Below are positions 35,027 through 42,152 of a DNA stretch of 42,152 bases, piece after piece. This stretch comes from Gillisia marina (GTDB taxonomy: Bacteria; Bacteroidota; Bacteroidia; Flavobacteriales; Flavobacteriaceae), in contig NZ_AJLT01000004.1 in assembly GCF_000258765.1 (NCBI RefSeq), forward strand, positions 1 through 42,152. Reading direction: 5' to 3'. Below the pieces are notes generated by a model. It saw only the letters and a program-made list of their open reading frames with translations. It had not been told where the DNA came from and did no database searches. Position numbers and translations under genes: made by a program. Numbering within the stretch: the first letter of the stretch is position 1; every line of letters starts with the position of its first letter.

Positions 35027-36109
35027 ATGAAAAAAATAGCCCTTAACGATATACATCATTCCCTAAATGCTAAAATGGTTCCATTTGCAGGATTCAATAT
35101 GCCAGTTTCTTATGAAGGAGTAAATATAGAACATGAGACTGTTCGTAAGGACGTGGGAGTATTTGATGTTTCTCACATGGGAGAATTTTTAATCTCTGGA
35201 GAACATGCGCTGGAGCTTATCCAAAAAATAAGTTCTAATGACGCTTCTAAATTAATAGATGGAAAAGCGCAGTATTCTTGTATGCCTAACGAGGATGGAG
35301 GAATTGTAGATGATCTTATTATCTACAGAATGAACGAAGAAAAATACATCTTGGTTGTAAATGCATCTAATATAGAGAAAGATTGGAACTGGATTGCACA
35401 GCATAATACCATGGATGCAACTATGAAAGATCTTTCAGATGAATTTTCTTTATTGGCAATTCAAGGCCCAAAAGCCGCAGATGCCATGCAATCTTTAACC
35501 GATGTTAATTTAAAAGAGCTTAAATTTTACACTTTTGAAGTAGCAGAATTTGCAGGAGTGAAAAATGTAATTATTTCGGCAACAGGATATACCGGTAGTG
35601 GTGGTTTCGAAATTTATTTTAAAAATGAAGACGCCGAAACTATCTGGAATAAAGTATTTGAGGCAGGAGCAGATTTTGGAATCAAACCAATTGGTTTGGC
35701 AGCGAGAGACACCTTAAGATTAGAAATGGGGTATTGCTTATACGGAAACGATATAGACGATACAACTTCTCCTTTAGAAGCAGGATTAGGATGGATTACA
35801 AAATTCACCAAAGATTTTGTAAATGCTGATGCATTAGCTAAGCAAAAAGAAGAAGGTCCTAAAAGAAAACTAATCGCTTTCGAATTGGATGAAAGAGGAA
35901 TCCCAAGACAAGGCTATGATATTGTAGATGCTGAAGGAAATGTAATTGGAAATGTTACTTCGGGTACCATGTCACCTTCTTTAGATAAAGGAATTGGAAT
36001 GGGTTACATCCCAACCGAAATGGCTAAGGCTAATGATAAGATCTATATTCAAATAAGAAAAAAAGCAGTTCCTGCTACATTAGTGAAATTGCCTTTCTAT
36101 AAAGGATAA
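35027..36109 (+). CDS. gcvT: aminomethyltransferase (glycine cleavage T-protein)
   Basis: This 360-residue T-protein takes the aminomethyl group from the H-protein and makes methylene-tetrahydrofolate plus ammonia. The family blocks are [50 protein letters not shown] (folate pocket), [16 protein letters not shown] and [20 protein letters not shown]. The size matches E. coli GcvT (364). The start at 35027 is set by the promoter at 35002-35009 and by the homologous beginning [15 protein letters not shown]. gcvH and gcvP are not nearby. The epimerase-like gene begins 5 nt downstream and is likely in the same transcript. Confidence 0.95.
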   Translation: MKKIALNDIHHSLNAKMVPFAGFNMPVSYEGVNIEHETVRKDVGVFDVSHMGEFLISGEHALELIQKISSNDASKLIDGKAQYSCMPNEDGGIVDDLIIYRMNEEKYILVVNASNIEKDWNWIAQHNTMDATMKDLSDEFSLLAIQGPKAADAMQSLTDVNLKELKFYTFEVAEFAGVKNVIISATGYTGSGGFEIYFKNEDAETIWNKVFEAGADFGIKPIGLAARDTLRLEMGYCLYGNDIDDTTSPLEAGLGWITKFTKDFVNADALAKQKEEGPKRKLIAFELDERGIPRQGYDIVDAEGNVIGNVTSGTMSPSLDKGIGMGYIPTEMAKANDKIYIQIRKKAVPATLVKLPFYKG

Positions 36110-36114
36110 ACCCA

Positions 36115-36930
36115 TTGGAAAAAGTACTGATATTAGGAGCAAGTGGCTTTATAGGGAATGCCCTATATAAAGAACTCTGCTCCTATTTTGATACTTATGG
36201 CACCTATCACACGAATTCAGATTTCTTTGAAGCAAATCATAAGTTCTATGAATTTGATATGGAGTCTGAAAATATTGAGATTTTACTCGAAAACCTTCGG
36301 CCAACGGTAATAGTTTCTGCCTTAAGAGGTGATTTTAACGCCCAGGTAAATACCCACTTTTTAGTCATAGATTATATCTTAAGGAATAACAGCAAATTGC
36401 TTTTTATTTCTTCAGCAAATGTATTTGATGCCTTTACCAACTATCCTTCTTACGAGTATGATAAAACCTTGTCGCAAAGTATTTATGGCAGATTCAAAAT
36501 AAAAATTGAAAATGCGTTGCTTAGACTTCCAAATAATAAATACAATATCTTAAGATTACCGATGGTTTTTGGGGCTAATTCTCCAAGAACAATGGAAATC
36601 AAAAATAAAATTGAATTTGGCGAAGCGATTGAGGTTTTCCCGAATGTGGTTGTAAATGCTACCGACATTACAAGAGTCACGCAACAAATTCACTATATCA
36701 TAAATAGGAAAAAACAAGGGGTTTTTCATTTAGGTAGCGAAGATCTCACACATCAGCATGACCTTATAAAAGATATCGCTGCCGCATTGGGTTATAAAAA
36801 TCCACTTTTAAAGCAAGTGTACGATTCTAATTACGATCGTTTTTTGGCTGTGCTGCCAAAAGACAATCTCTTACCAAAGAATCTAAGCATCTCCTTACAG
36901 CATGTAATTAATTCTTCTGTGGTTATCTAA
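36115..36930 (+). CDS. RmlD/epimerase-like NAD-dependent sugar nucleotide-binding protein
   Basis: This 271-residue extended SDR protein opens with EKVLILGASGFIGNALY, the nucleotide-binding glycine motif at about residues 8-14. It goes on with LLFISSANVFDAF (the Ser region) and a SIYGRFKIKIE segment whose Tyr and Lys fit YxxxK. The total is shorter than GalE-type enzymes and resembles dTDP-4-dehydrorhamnose reductase (RmlD) homologues, so it may act on a sugar nucleotide. The substrate cannot be named. It starts at a TTG, since the Rossmann strand begins at once and no ATG is available; the gap from gcvT is 5 nt. It has no other sugar-pathway neighbours. Confidence 0.8.
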   Translation: MEKVLILGASGFIGNALYKELCSYFDTYGTYHTNSDFFEANHKFYEFDMESENIEILLENLRPTVIVSALRGDFNAQVNTHFLVIDYILRNNSKLLFISSANVFDAFTNYPSYEYDKTLSQSIYGRFKIKIENALLRLPNNKYNILRLPMVFGANSPRTMEIKNKIEFGEAIEVFPNVVVNATDITRVTQQIHYIINRKKQGVFHLGSEDLTHQHDLIKDIAAALGYKNPLLKQVYDSNYDRFLAVLPKDNLLPKNLSISLQHVINSSVVI

Positions 36931-37012
36931 TTTTATTAAGCCTTTCCCAAACTTGGCGACATTTTTTTAAGAGTTCTCTGCTATTTAGTAACTTTAGGAA
37001 AAATGAAAATAA

Positions 37013-37723
37013 ATGAACACGCCACAATTTAAAGATCTTAAAGCGGTATTTATAAACTGTACGCTTAAGAAATCTCCAAAGCAAAGTCACACCAAAGGTC
37101 TTATAGAAGTTTCAAAAAATATTATGGAAAAAGAAGGTATCTCTGTAGAAGTTATTCGCGCTGCAGATTATACACTACCTAATGGAATCCAGCCAGACAT
37201 GACCACAGAAGGAGAAGAGAAGGACGATTGGCCGAAACTTTTTAAGAAAATTATAGCTGCAGATATTCTAGTTCTCTGCACTCCCATTTGGTTAGGCGCA
37301 AAATCTTCTATATGCACTAAAATAGTTGAACGTTTATATGCCATGAGTGCTCAGCAAAATGAAAAGGGACAATATATTTATTACGGAAAGGCCGGTGGCT
37401 GTTTAATTACGGGTAACGAAGATGGTATTAAACATTGCGCTATGAATATGCTTTATTCTCTTCAGCATTTAGGCTATTCCATTCCACCCCAAGCAGATGC
37501 CGGTTGGATTGGAGAAGTAGGTCCTGGCCCCAGTTATTTAGATGAAGAATCTAATGCTCAAGAAAGTGATTTCACCAATAGGAATACTACCTTTATGACC
37601 TATAATCTTATGCATTTAGCAAGCATGTTAAAGCAATTTGGCGGATATCCTGCCTATGGCAATTTGCCTGAAGAATGGAAAGACGGTAAAAGATGGGCTT
37701 TTGAAAATCCTGAATACCGGTAA
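37013..37723 (+). CDS. flavodoxin-fold NAD(P)H-dependent FMN reductase
   Basis: This 236-residue flavodoxin-like reductase begins with a strand at KAVFINCTLKKSPKQSHTKG (the loop that holds FMN phosphate). It continues with ADILVLCTPIWLGAKSSICTKIVERL, the usual flavin-contact loop. A C-terminal extension (about 165-236, including YGNLPEEWKDGKRWAFENPEYR) is longer than in minimal family members. It probably passes electrons from NAD(P)H to quinones, azo or nitro compounds. It is followed after 19 nt by the pterin-carbinolamine dehydratase and is likely co-transcribed with it. Confidence 0.85.
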   Translation: MNTPQFKDLKAVFINCTLKKSPKQSHTKGLIEVSKNIMEKEGISVEVIRAADYTLPNGIQPDMTTEGEEKDDWPKLFKKIIAADILVLCTPIWLGAKSSICTKIVERLYAMSAQQNEKGQYIYYGKAGGCLITGNEDGIKHCAMNMLYSLQHLGYSIPPQADAGWIGEVGPGPSYLDEESNAQESDFTNRNTTFMTYNLMHLASMLKQFGGYPAYGNLPEEWKDGKRWAFENPEYR

Positions 37724-37742
37724 TAATTTAAAATAAAAAAAA

Positions 37743-38030
37743 ATGAAAAAATTATCTGAACAAGAAATAAACGAGAAATTAGGAACATTGGAAGGATGGA
37801 GTTATACAGACAACTCTTTGCAAACTTCTTTTGAATTTGAAAACTTCAAGGAAGCTTTTACCTTAATGACCAGAATTGCGTTTGAAGCTGAAGCACAAGA
37901 CCATCATCCAGATTGGAACAATGTTTACAATCAACTGGAGATTTCTCTGTCTACACATGATGCCGGTGGCGTTACCGAAAAGGATTTTAAATTGGCGAAA
38001 GCAATTGAAGGAATTGTAAATGCCGAATAA
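37743..38030 (+). CDS. pterin-4a-carbinolamine dehydratase
   Basis: This 95-residue enzyme dehydrates 4a-hydroxytetrahydrobiopterin, recycling the pterin cofactor of aromatic amino-acid hydroxylases. The active-site HHPDWNNVYNQLEISLSTHD has the conserved double His and the third His. The leading helix (FKEAFTLMTRIAFEAEAQ) and the C-terminal KDFKLAKAIEGI are also typical. Length equals PhhB/DCoH proteins. The preceding flavin reductase may share its transcript. The phenylalanine hydroxylase it would serve is not in the window. A terminator follows at 38051-38087. Confidence 0.93.
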   Translation: MKKLSEQEINEKLGTLEGWSYTDNSLQTSFEFENFKEAFTLMTRIAFEAEAQDHHPDWNNVYNQLEISLSTHDAGGVTEKDFKLAKAIEGIVNAE

Positions 38031-38050
38031 ATTATAATTATTTTGATTGT

Positions 38051-38087
38051 CGTTCCATTTTTTTAGCTAGAAATGGAACGTTTTTTT
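38051..38087 (+). terminator. intrinsic terminator
   Basis: A perfect 10-bp stem, CGTTCCATTT (38051-38060) with AAATGGAACG (38071-38080), has a 10-nt loop and is followed by seven Ts. It closes the reductase/dehydratase transcript. Confidence 0.85.
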
Positions 38088-38113
38088 ATTTTTACACCAG
38101 ATTAATACTATTT

Positions 38114-38833
38114 ATGGGAAGAGCATTCGAATTTAGAAAAGCGCGTAAGATGAAGCGATGGTCTGCAATGGCTAAAGCATTTACTAGAATTGGAAAGGAT
38201 ATTGTGATGGCTGTTAAAGAAGGTGGCCCAGATCCAGATAGCAATTCCAGGCTTCGTGCGGTAATTCAGAACGCCAAGAGTGTGAATATGCCCAAAGACA
38301 ATGTTGATCGTGCCATTAAGCGTGCGAGCGATAAAAGTCAAGGGGATTATAAAATAGTCATGTTCGAAGGTTATGCTCCTCACGGGATCGCTGTTCTGGT
38401 TGAAACCGCCACAGATAATAACAATAGAACTGTTGCTAATGTGCGTATGCATTTTAGTAAAAGTGATGGAAACTTAGGAACTTCCGGCTCTGTAGAATTC
38501 ATGTTCGACCATACTTGCAATTTCAGGATAAATGCTGAAGGTCATGATGCTGAAGAATTAGAACTGGAATTAATCGATTTTGGTGCAGAAGAAGTTTTTG
38601 AGGATGAGGATGGAATTTTAATCTATGCTCCTTTTGAAAGTTTTGGCGCTATTCAGAAAGAGTTAGAAAATAGAAATATCGAAATTTTATCATCCGGCTT
38701 CGAAAGAATTCCACAAGTAACCAAAAAATTATCACCAGAAGAAGCTGCAGATGTAGAAAAATTATTGGAACGTCTAGAAGAAGATGATGATGTGCAGAAT
38801 GTATATCATACCATGGACGAATCTGAAGACTAG
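38114..38833 (+). CDS. YebC/PmpR family transcriptional regulator
   Basis: This 239-residue protein of the YebC/TACO1 family starts GRAFEFRKARKMKRWSAMAK, the conserved N-terminus in flavobacteria. It has the typical DPDSNSRLRAVIQNAKSVNMP, FEGYAPHGIAVLVETATDN and KSDGNLGTSGSVEFMF blocks. Members are known as DNA-binding regulators (PmpR) and, in other work, as ribosome-associated factors that help with proline-rich stretches. Which of these applies here cannot be told. It is a single gene after a terminator and convergent with the acyltransferase. Confidence 0.93.
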   Translation: MGRAFEFRKARKMKRWSAMAKAFTRIGKDIVMAVKEGGPDPDSNSRLRAVIQNAKSVNMPKDNVDRAIKRASDKSQGDYKIVMFEGYAPHGIAVLVETATDNNNRTVANVRMHFSKSDGNLGTSGSVEFMFDHTCNFRINAEGHDAEELELELIDFGAEEVFEDEDGILIYAPFESFGAIQKELENRNIEILSSGFERIPQVTKKLSPEEAADVEKLLERLEEDDDVQNVYHTMDESED

Positions 38834-38845
38834 ATTTGTCAGACT

Positions 38846-39385
38846 CTAAAATTGTTCAGGGAATTTCCCTTTCACGCCTTTATAAAAACTTTGAATTTCA
38901 GGAAGATCTTTTTCAATATCTCCCGTGGTATAAAAAGGTTCAGAAAATTTAGTTTGCTTTTTACCATAATCAAAAGCTACCATTATAATGGGAACATTAG
39001 CTGCTTCAGCAATATAATAGAAGCCCGTTCTCCATCTTTCGGTTTTTTGTCTGGTTCCTTCTGGGGATAAAGCCAGTCTAAAAATTTTCTTAGATTCAAA
39101 AATAGCCGCGATTGCAGCTACCTTTTTTTCTTTGGAAACCCGGTCTACCGGCGCTCCACCCATCCATCTAAAATACCAACCAAATGGAGGTTTAAACAAT
39201 TCCTTTTTTCCGACAAAGTTTATTTCTAGATCTAAAATATTTCGAGTTAAAACTCCTAAGAAAAAATCCCACCAACTAGTGTGAGGAGCAACTACAAAAA
39301 CACATTTTTTGATATTTGGATCAAAAGTCCCATCTATCGTCCATTTAAAAACTTTGTAGTAAATAAATTTAGAAATGGAACTCAT
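38846..39385 (-). CDS. lysophospholipid acyltransferase-family protein
   Basis: This 179-residue acyltransferase of the PlsC/LPLAT type is short. The catalytic HX4D motif HTSWWD lies at about residues 35-40, and the glycerol-phosphate-binding block reads LSPEGTRQ at about 107-114. The protein has little beyond this core and no long N-terminal helix. Acyl acceptor and donor cannot be told; glycerophospholipid synthesis is likely. The ATG at 39385 (SSISKFIYYKVF) is used rather than an upstream in-frame start that would overlap proline dehydrogenase. It lies 10 nt after the stop of that gene and is likely co-transcribed with it. Confidence 0.86.
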   Translation of the reverse strand: MSSISKFIYYKVFKWTIDGTFDPNIKKCVFVVAPHTSWWDFFLGVLTRNILDLEINFVGKKELFKPPFGWYFRWMGGAPVDRVSKEKKVAAIAAIFESKKIFRLALSPEGTRQKTERWRTGFYYIAEAANVPIIMVAFDYGKKQTKFSEPFYTTGDIEKDLPEIQSFYKGVKGKFPEQF

Positions 39386-39395
39386 AAGAATTAAT

Positions 39396-40592
39396 TTATT
39401 CTCGGTTACCCTTTGTAGGCTCTCCTTTACGGCGCTTTTTCTCTTCAATAAGCAAAGCCAATTCTCTACCGGTTTGCCCTTTTACAGAAGTATTTTCCTG
39501 CGCTCTTCTAATTAAATAGGGAACAACTTCCCTAACAGGACCAAAAGGTACTAATTTTGCCGTATTATACCCTTTTTTAGCAAGGTTTAAACTAATATGG
39601 TCACTCATTCCATATAACTGACTAAACCAAACCCGGGAGTCGTTTATAGCGATATTCTTATCCTCCATTATTTGTAAAGCCAGATAATTACTCATCTCAT
39701 TATGGCTACCTACAAATAGGGAAATATCATCTATATAAGCTAAACAATAGGCCAATACTCCATTAAAACTAACATCTGTAGCTTCTTTACTTTCACAAAT
39801 AGGAGTTGGATATCCCATTTTATGCGCTCGTTCATTCTCCTTCTCCATATAAGCTCCACGCACGATCTTGGCCCCAACCTTATAGCCGGCAGCTTTCGCT
39901 TTTAAATGTAAAGCTTGTAAATAATTTAACCTATCCCATCTATAACATTGCAAAGTATTAAACACAATTGCTTTTTCCTGATTGTATTTTTTCATCATCT
40001 CCTCCATCAAATCATCTGCCGCATCTTGCATCCAAGATTCCTCACCATCTGCCAAAACACCTATATCATTCTTAAAGGCCGCATTACAAATAAGATCTAC
40101 TCTATTCTTAACGCGCTCCCACTCTTCTTCTTCCTCTTTTGTTAAAGTATCTTTTGAAGAAACTTTCTCCCAAATCTCAAACCTTCCAATTCCTGTTGGC
40201 TTAAAAACTGCATACGGCAGTTCTTTTTTTTCTGAAGCGAATTCAATAATACTGATCTTCTTTTGCATGGCCGCATCAAATTGCGCCTCCTCTACTTTTC
40301 CCTCTACGGAGTAATCCAAAATACTATGCAACTTCTTTGTATACATTTTTTCGATCACCTTCATACACTCTTCCATGGTCTCACCACCACTGAATTGTTT
40401 AAAAATAGTTTTCTTGATAAGCCCTTCTACCGGTAAGTGTAATTTTAAGGATACTTTAGTAAGATAAGTCCCAATCTTTACTAGGCTTGGCCTGTTAATC
40501 ATGCCAAAAAGAAACAAAGCTCTATTAAGATCTTCGTTGGATTTTAATTTAAAAGCAGTCTCTGTGTCGTCAAAGATTTTTTGTGTGATCAT
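39396..40592 (-). CDS. proline dehydrogenase
   Basis: This 398-residue stand-alone FAD enzyme oxidises proline to pyrroline-5-carboxylate, the first step of proline use. Its beta-barrel blocks are GAKIVRGAYMEKENERA (substrate/FAD), FSQLYGMSDH and PYLIRRAQENTS, whose paired Arg residues bind the proline carboxylate. No P5C dehydrogenase domain is attached, so it is not a full PutA. A helical insertion (about 60-130) before the barrel is normal in this group. An in-frame A8 run near 40223-40230 shows that long A runs are not always broken in this window. The gene is divergent from aroB. Confidence 0.92.
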   Translation of the reverse strand: MITQKIFDDTETAFKLKSNEDLNRALFLFGMINRPSLVKIGTYLTKVSLKLHLPVEGLIKKTIFKQFSGGETMEECMKVIEKMYTKKLHSILDYSVEGKVEEAQFDAAMQKKISIIEFASEKKELPYAVFKPTGIGRFEIWEKVSSKDTLTKEEEEEWERVKNRVDLICNAAFKNDIGVLADGEESWMQDAADDLMEEMMKKYNQEKAIVFNTLQCYRWDRLNYLQALHLKAKAAGYKVGAKIVRGAYMEKENERAHKMGYPTPICESKEATDVSFNGVLAYCLAYIDDISLFVGSHNEMSNYLALQIMEDKNIAINDSRVWFSQLYGMSDHISLNLAKKGYNTAKLVPFGPVREVVPYLIRRAQENTSVKGQTGRELALLIEEKKRRKGEPTKGNRE

Positions 40593-40611
40593 CTGTAGGA
40601 TATTGATGCGG

Positions 40612-40619
40612 CAAATATA
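40612..40619 (-). promoter_or_regulatory. putative -7 promoter element of proline dehydrogenase
   Basis: On the minus strand TATATTTG matches TAnnTTTG, 19 nt before the ATG at 40592. No TTG is found at the expected -33 position. Confidence 0.5.
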
Positions 40620-40695
40620 ATTATTGAGTTAGGATAAATTAATTATTTTCTGCTTATTTTCGATATCTGTTAATTTGAATAAAACCTCTAAAAAT

Positions 40696-41763
40696 ATGGC
40701 TGTTTTAGCTAGTCAAGCTCCAATTTTTTATGCAGAAAATGGATACTCTGAATTATCAGATTATTTAAAGTATTCCAATCCCTCCCTAATATTTGTTTTG
40801 GTAGATAGTAATACACACGATAATTGTCTAAACATTTTTCTTCAGCAACTAGAAACAGAGATTACTATTGAAGTCATTGAAATGGAAGCTGGTGAGGAGC
40901 ATAAGAATATTGAAACCTGCTCGGGAATCTGGGAAACTCTTTCAGAATTAGGAGCCGATAGAAAAAGCATTATGCTAAATCTTGGTGGTGGTGTTGTTAC
41001 AGATCTTGGCGGCTTTGTGGCTAGTACCTTTAAAAGAGGGATCCCTTACATTAATATACCCACGAGCCTACTGGCCATGGTAGATGCATCGGTTGGCGGG
41101 AAATGTGGGGTAGATCTTGGGAATTTGAAAAATCAGATTGGTGTTATTAATCAGCCGGAAATGGTTTTGATAGATTCCAATTATCTAACAACATTACCTG
41201 CAAATGAAATGCGAAGTGGTTTAGCTGAAATTTTGAAACACGGTCTCATCGCTAGTGAAGAATATTGGGATAAAGCAACTAATTTAGAAGCGCTTAGTTT
41301 AGAAGATCTTGATAGCCTAATTATTGAATCTATCGAGATAAAATCTAAAATTGTTAAGCAAGATCCCACAGAAGAAAATATTCGAAAAACACTTAATTAC
41401 GGACATACTTTGGGACATGCTATAGAATCCTATTTCTTAACCAATCCTAATAAAACTACCTTACTTCATGGAGAGGCAATTGCCGCAGGAATGATTATGG
41501 CAACGTATCTTTCTAATGAATTATGTGGATTTCCAAAAAACAAACTCAATACTGTTACCCAAAAAATTAATGAATTTTTTCCGAAGATAAATCTTCTGGA
41601 AGAAGATTATGAAATAGTCATTAATTTGCTCAAATTCGATAAGAAAAATTCTCACGGAAATATAAATTTTGTGCTTTTGAAGAATTTTGGAGAATCAGAA
41701 TTAGACGTTATTGTACCAAATAACAAGCTGATAGAGGCTATGAATTACTATTTAAAAAATTAA
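40696..41763 (+). CDS. aroB: 3-dehydroquinate synthase
   Basis: This 355-residue NAD- and metal-dependent enzyme makes 3-dehydroquinate, step two of the shikimate path to aromatic amino acids. The NAD-binding loop GGGVVTDLGGFVASTFKRG is followed by DASVGGKCGVDLGNLKNQIG. The metal-site residues are present in the AEILKHGLI block and in the NYGHTLGHAIES motif. Length is close to the E. coli enzyme (362). I chose the ATG at 40696 because AVLASQAPIFYAENGYSEL aligns with the usual N-terminus; a TTG 21 nt upstream is an alternative. It is divergent from proline dehydrogenase. Confidence 0.95.
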   Translation: MAVLASQAPIFYAENGYSELSDYLKYSNPSLIFVLVDSNTHDNCLNIFLQQLETEITIEVIEMEAGEEHKNIETCSGIWETLSELGADRKSIMLNLGGGVVTDLGGFVASTFKRGIPYINIPTSLLAMVDASVGGKCGVDLGNLKNQIGVINQPEMVLIDSNYLTTLPANEMRSGLAEILKHGLIASEEYWDKATNLEALSLEDLDSLIIESIEIKSKIVKQDPTEENIRKTLNYGHTLGHAIESYFLTNPNKTTLLHGEAIAAGMIMATYLSNELCGFPKNKLNTVTQKINEFFPKINLLEEDYEIVINLLKFDKKNSHGNINFVLLKNFGESELDVIVPNNKLIEAMNYYLKN

Positions 41764-41832
41764 ATTGAAAATTTATTTGACCGCTTGAAAATAATGCTAA
41801 TTTTACTATAATTGCATCATCAAATCTTAGTT

Positions 41833-42126
41833 ATGAAAAGAGTCATTGTAGATTACAAAAAGTTAACTCCAGAAATTTTAAGCCTATTGGTAGATAAATA
41901 TCCCGATGGATATGATGATGACCATGTGATTTCCTTTAAAAATGCTAAAAACGAAACTGTCGAGGCGGTAGAAGTTCGAACTGAAGATTCTATTTATTTG
42001 GTGAAAGTAAGTACCAAATTAGAGAATACAATGGCGAACTACGATGAAGACGATTACGATGATGAAGATTTTAATGAGCCAATTTCTGAAATTCCCGAAA
42101 AGGATGATGAAGATAATGAGGATTAA
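41833..42126 (+). CDS. small acidic conserved protein of unknown function
   Basis: This 97-residue protein begins KRVIVDYKKLTPEILSLLVDKYPDGYDDD, a strand and helix followed by a strand pair. It ends in a strongly acidic tail (DEDDYDDEDFNE and EKDDEDNED, about 70-97). No signal or membrane segment is seen and I do not recognise a domain. I use the ATG at 41833 rather than an upstream in-frame alternative start because that region looks like promoter (TATAATTG). It follows aroB by about 70 nt with no terminator seen. Confidence 0.7.
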   Translation: MKRVIVDYKKLTPEILSLLVDKYPDGYDDDHVISFKNAKNETVEAVEVRTEDSIYLVKVSTKLENTMANYDEDDYDDEDFNEPISEIPEKDDEDNED

Positions 42127-42152
42127 AACTTAAATACCTAAAATTCAAAAAA

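Noticed and set aside
40223-40230. A8 run inside proline dehydrogenase as another frame break
   Set aside because: The reading frame is intact across it (SEKKELPYAV), so it is a normal in-frame run.
1-42152. tRNA, rRNA, prophage or insertion sequence
   Set aside because: No cloverleaf, ribosomal segment, integrase, transposase or terminal inverted repeats were seen on reading both strands.

Overview
The window reads as a stretch of chromosome from a low-GC member of the Bacteroidota, most likely family Flavobacteriaceae. The evidence is the AT-rich composition, the lack of Shine-Dalgarno sequences before most starts, several -7 promoter elements of the Bacteroidota form TAnnTTTG, and the gene content (a Gre-like factor, DUF1206 proteins, a 7TM-HD phosphohydrolase, a gyrA-TPR pair, a proline dehydrogenase/aroB divergent pair). 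I see no prophage, insertion sequence, CRISPR array, rRNA or tRNA. Nearly everything is core chromosomal, with housekeeping metabolism and envelope genes.

Layout. 1-5 kb: a split FUSC-family membrane protein, a frame-broken NADP-dependent oxidoreductase, a small exported protein and an SDR oxidoreductase. 5-8 kb: a small acidic protein, a VTT (DedA-like) membrane protein and two tandem DUF1206 membrane proteins, the second frame-broken. 8-10.5 kb: a DEAD-box RNA helicase, a 51-residue YqaE/Pmp3 protein and galE. 10.7-14.5 kb: a membrane run with DUF3817, a YbdG-like MscS channel, a frame-broken membrane-anchored EEP phosphatase/nuclease and a short MscS channel. 14.5-17.5 kb (minus strand): hotdog thioesterase, Nudix hydrolase, DUF72 and a frame-broken aldehyde dehydrogenase. 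17.7-22.2 kb: a small conserved protein, the satD-DUF3307 pair, a Gre-like factor and a PgpH-type 7TM-HD phosphohydrolase. 22.3-31.1 kb: thiolase, NlpC/P60 hydrolase, a gyrA-TPR operon and clpC. 31.3-42.1 kb: a small protein, hutH, bifunctional NAD(P)HX repair enzyme, gcvT, an NAD-dependent epimerase-like protein, a flavodoxin-fold reductase, pterin-4a-carbinolamine dehydratase, a YebC-type regulator, an acyltransferase, proline dehydrogenase, aroB and a small acidic protein.

Five genes carry six reading-frame breaks. Five of the six are one extra A in an A8 or A9 run (on the coding strand), and all five lie in the first 13 kb. Removing one base restores a normal full-length protein each time, so I read them mainly as homopolymer-length sequence errors, not gene decay.

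Most of the window is ordinary. The best candidate for something not well described is the satD-DUF3307 unit at 18.1-19.6 kb. The SatD-family protein looks, by eye, like a class III nucleotide-cyclase-type fold that keeps both metal-binding Asp positions, followed by a C-terminal helix-turn-helix. It is coupled at 1 nt to a polytopic membrane protein with paired His/Asp motifs. Upstream are three 20-bp partly dyadic repeats spaced at exactly 29 bp. Together this suggests a self-regulated signalling pair; the function is inference.
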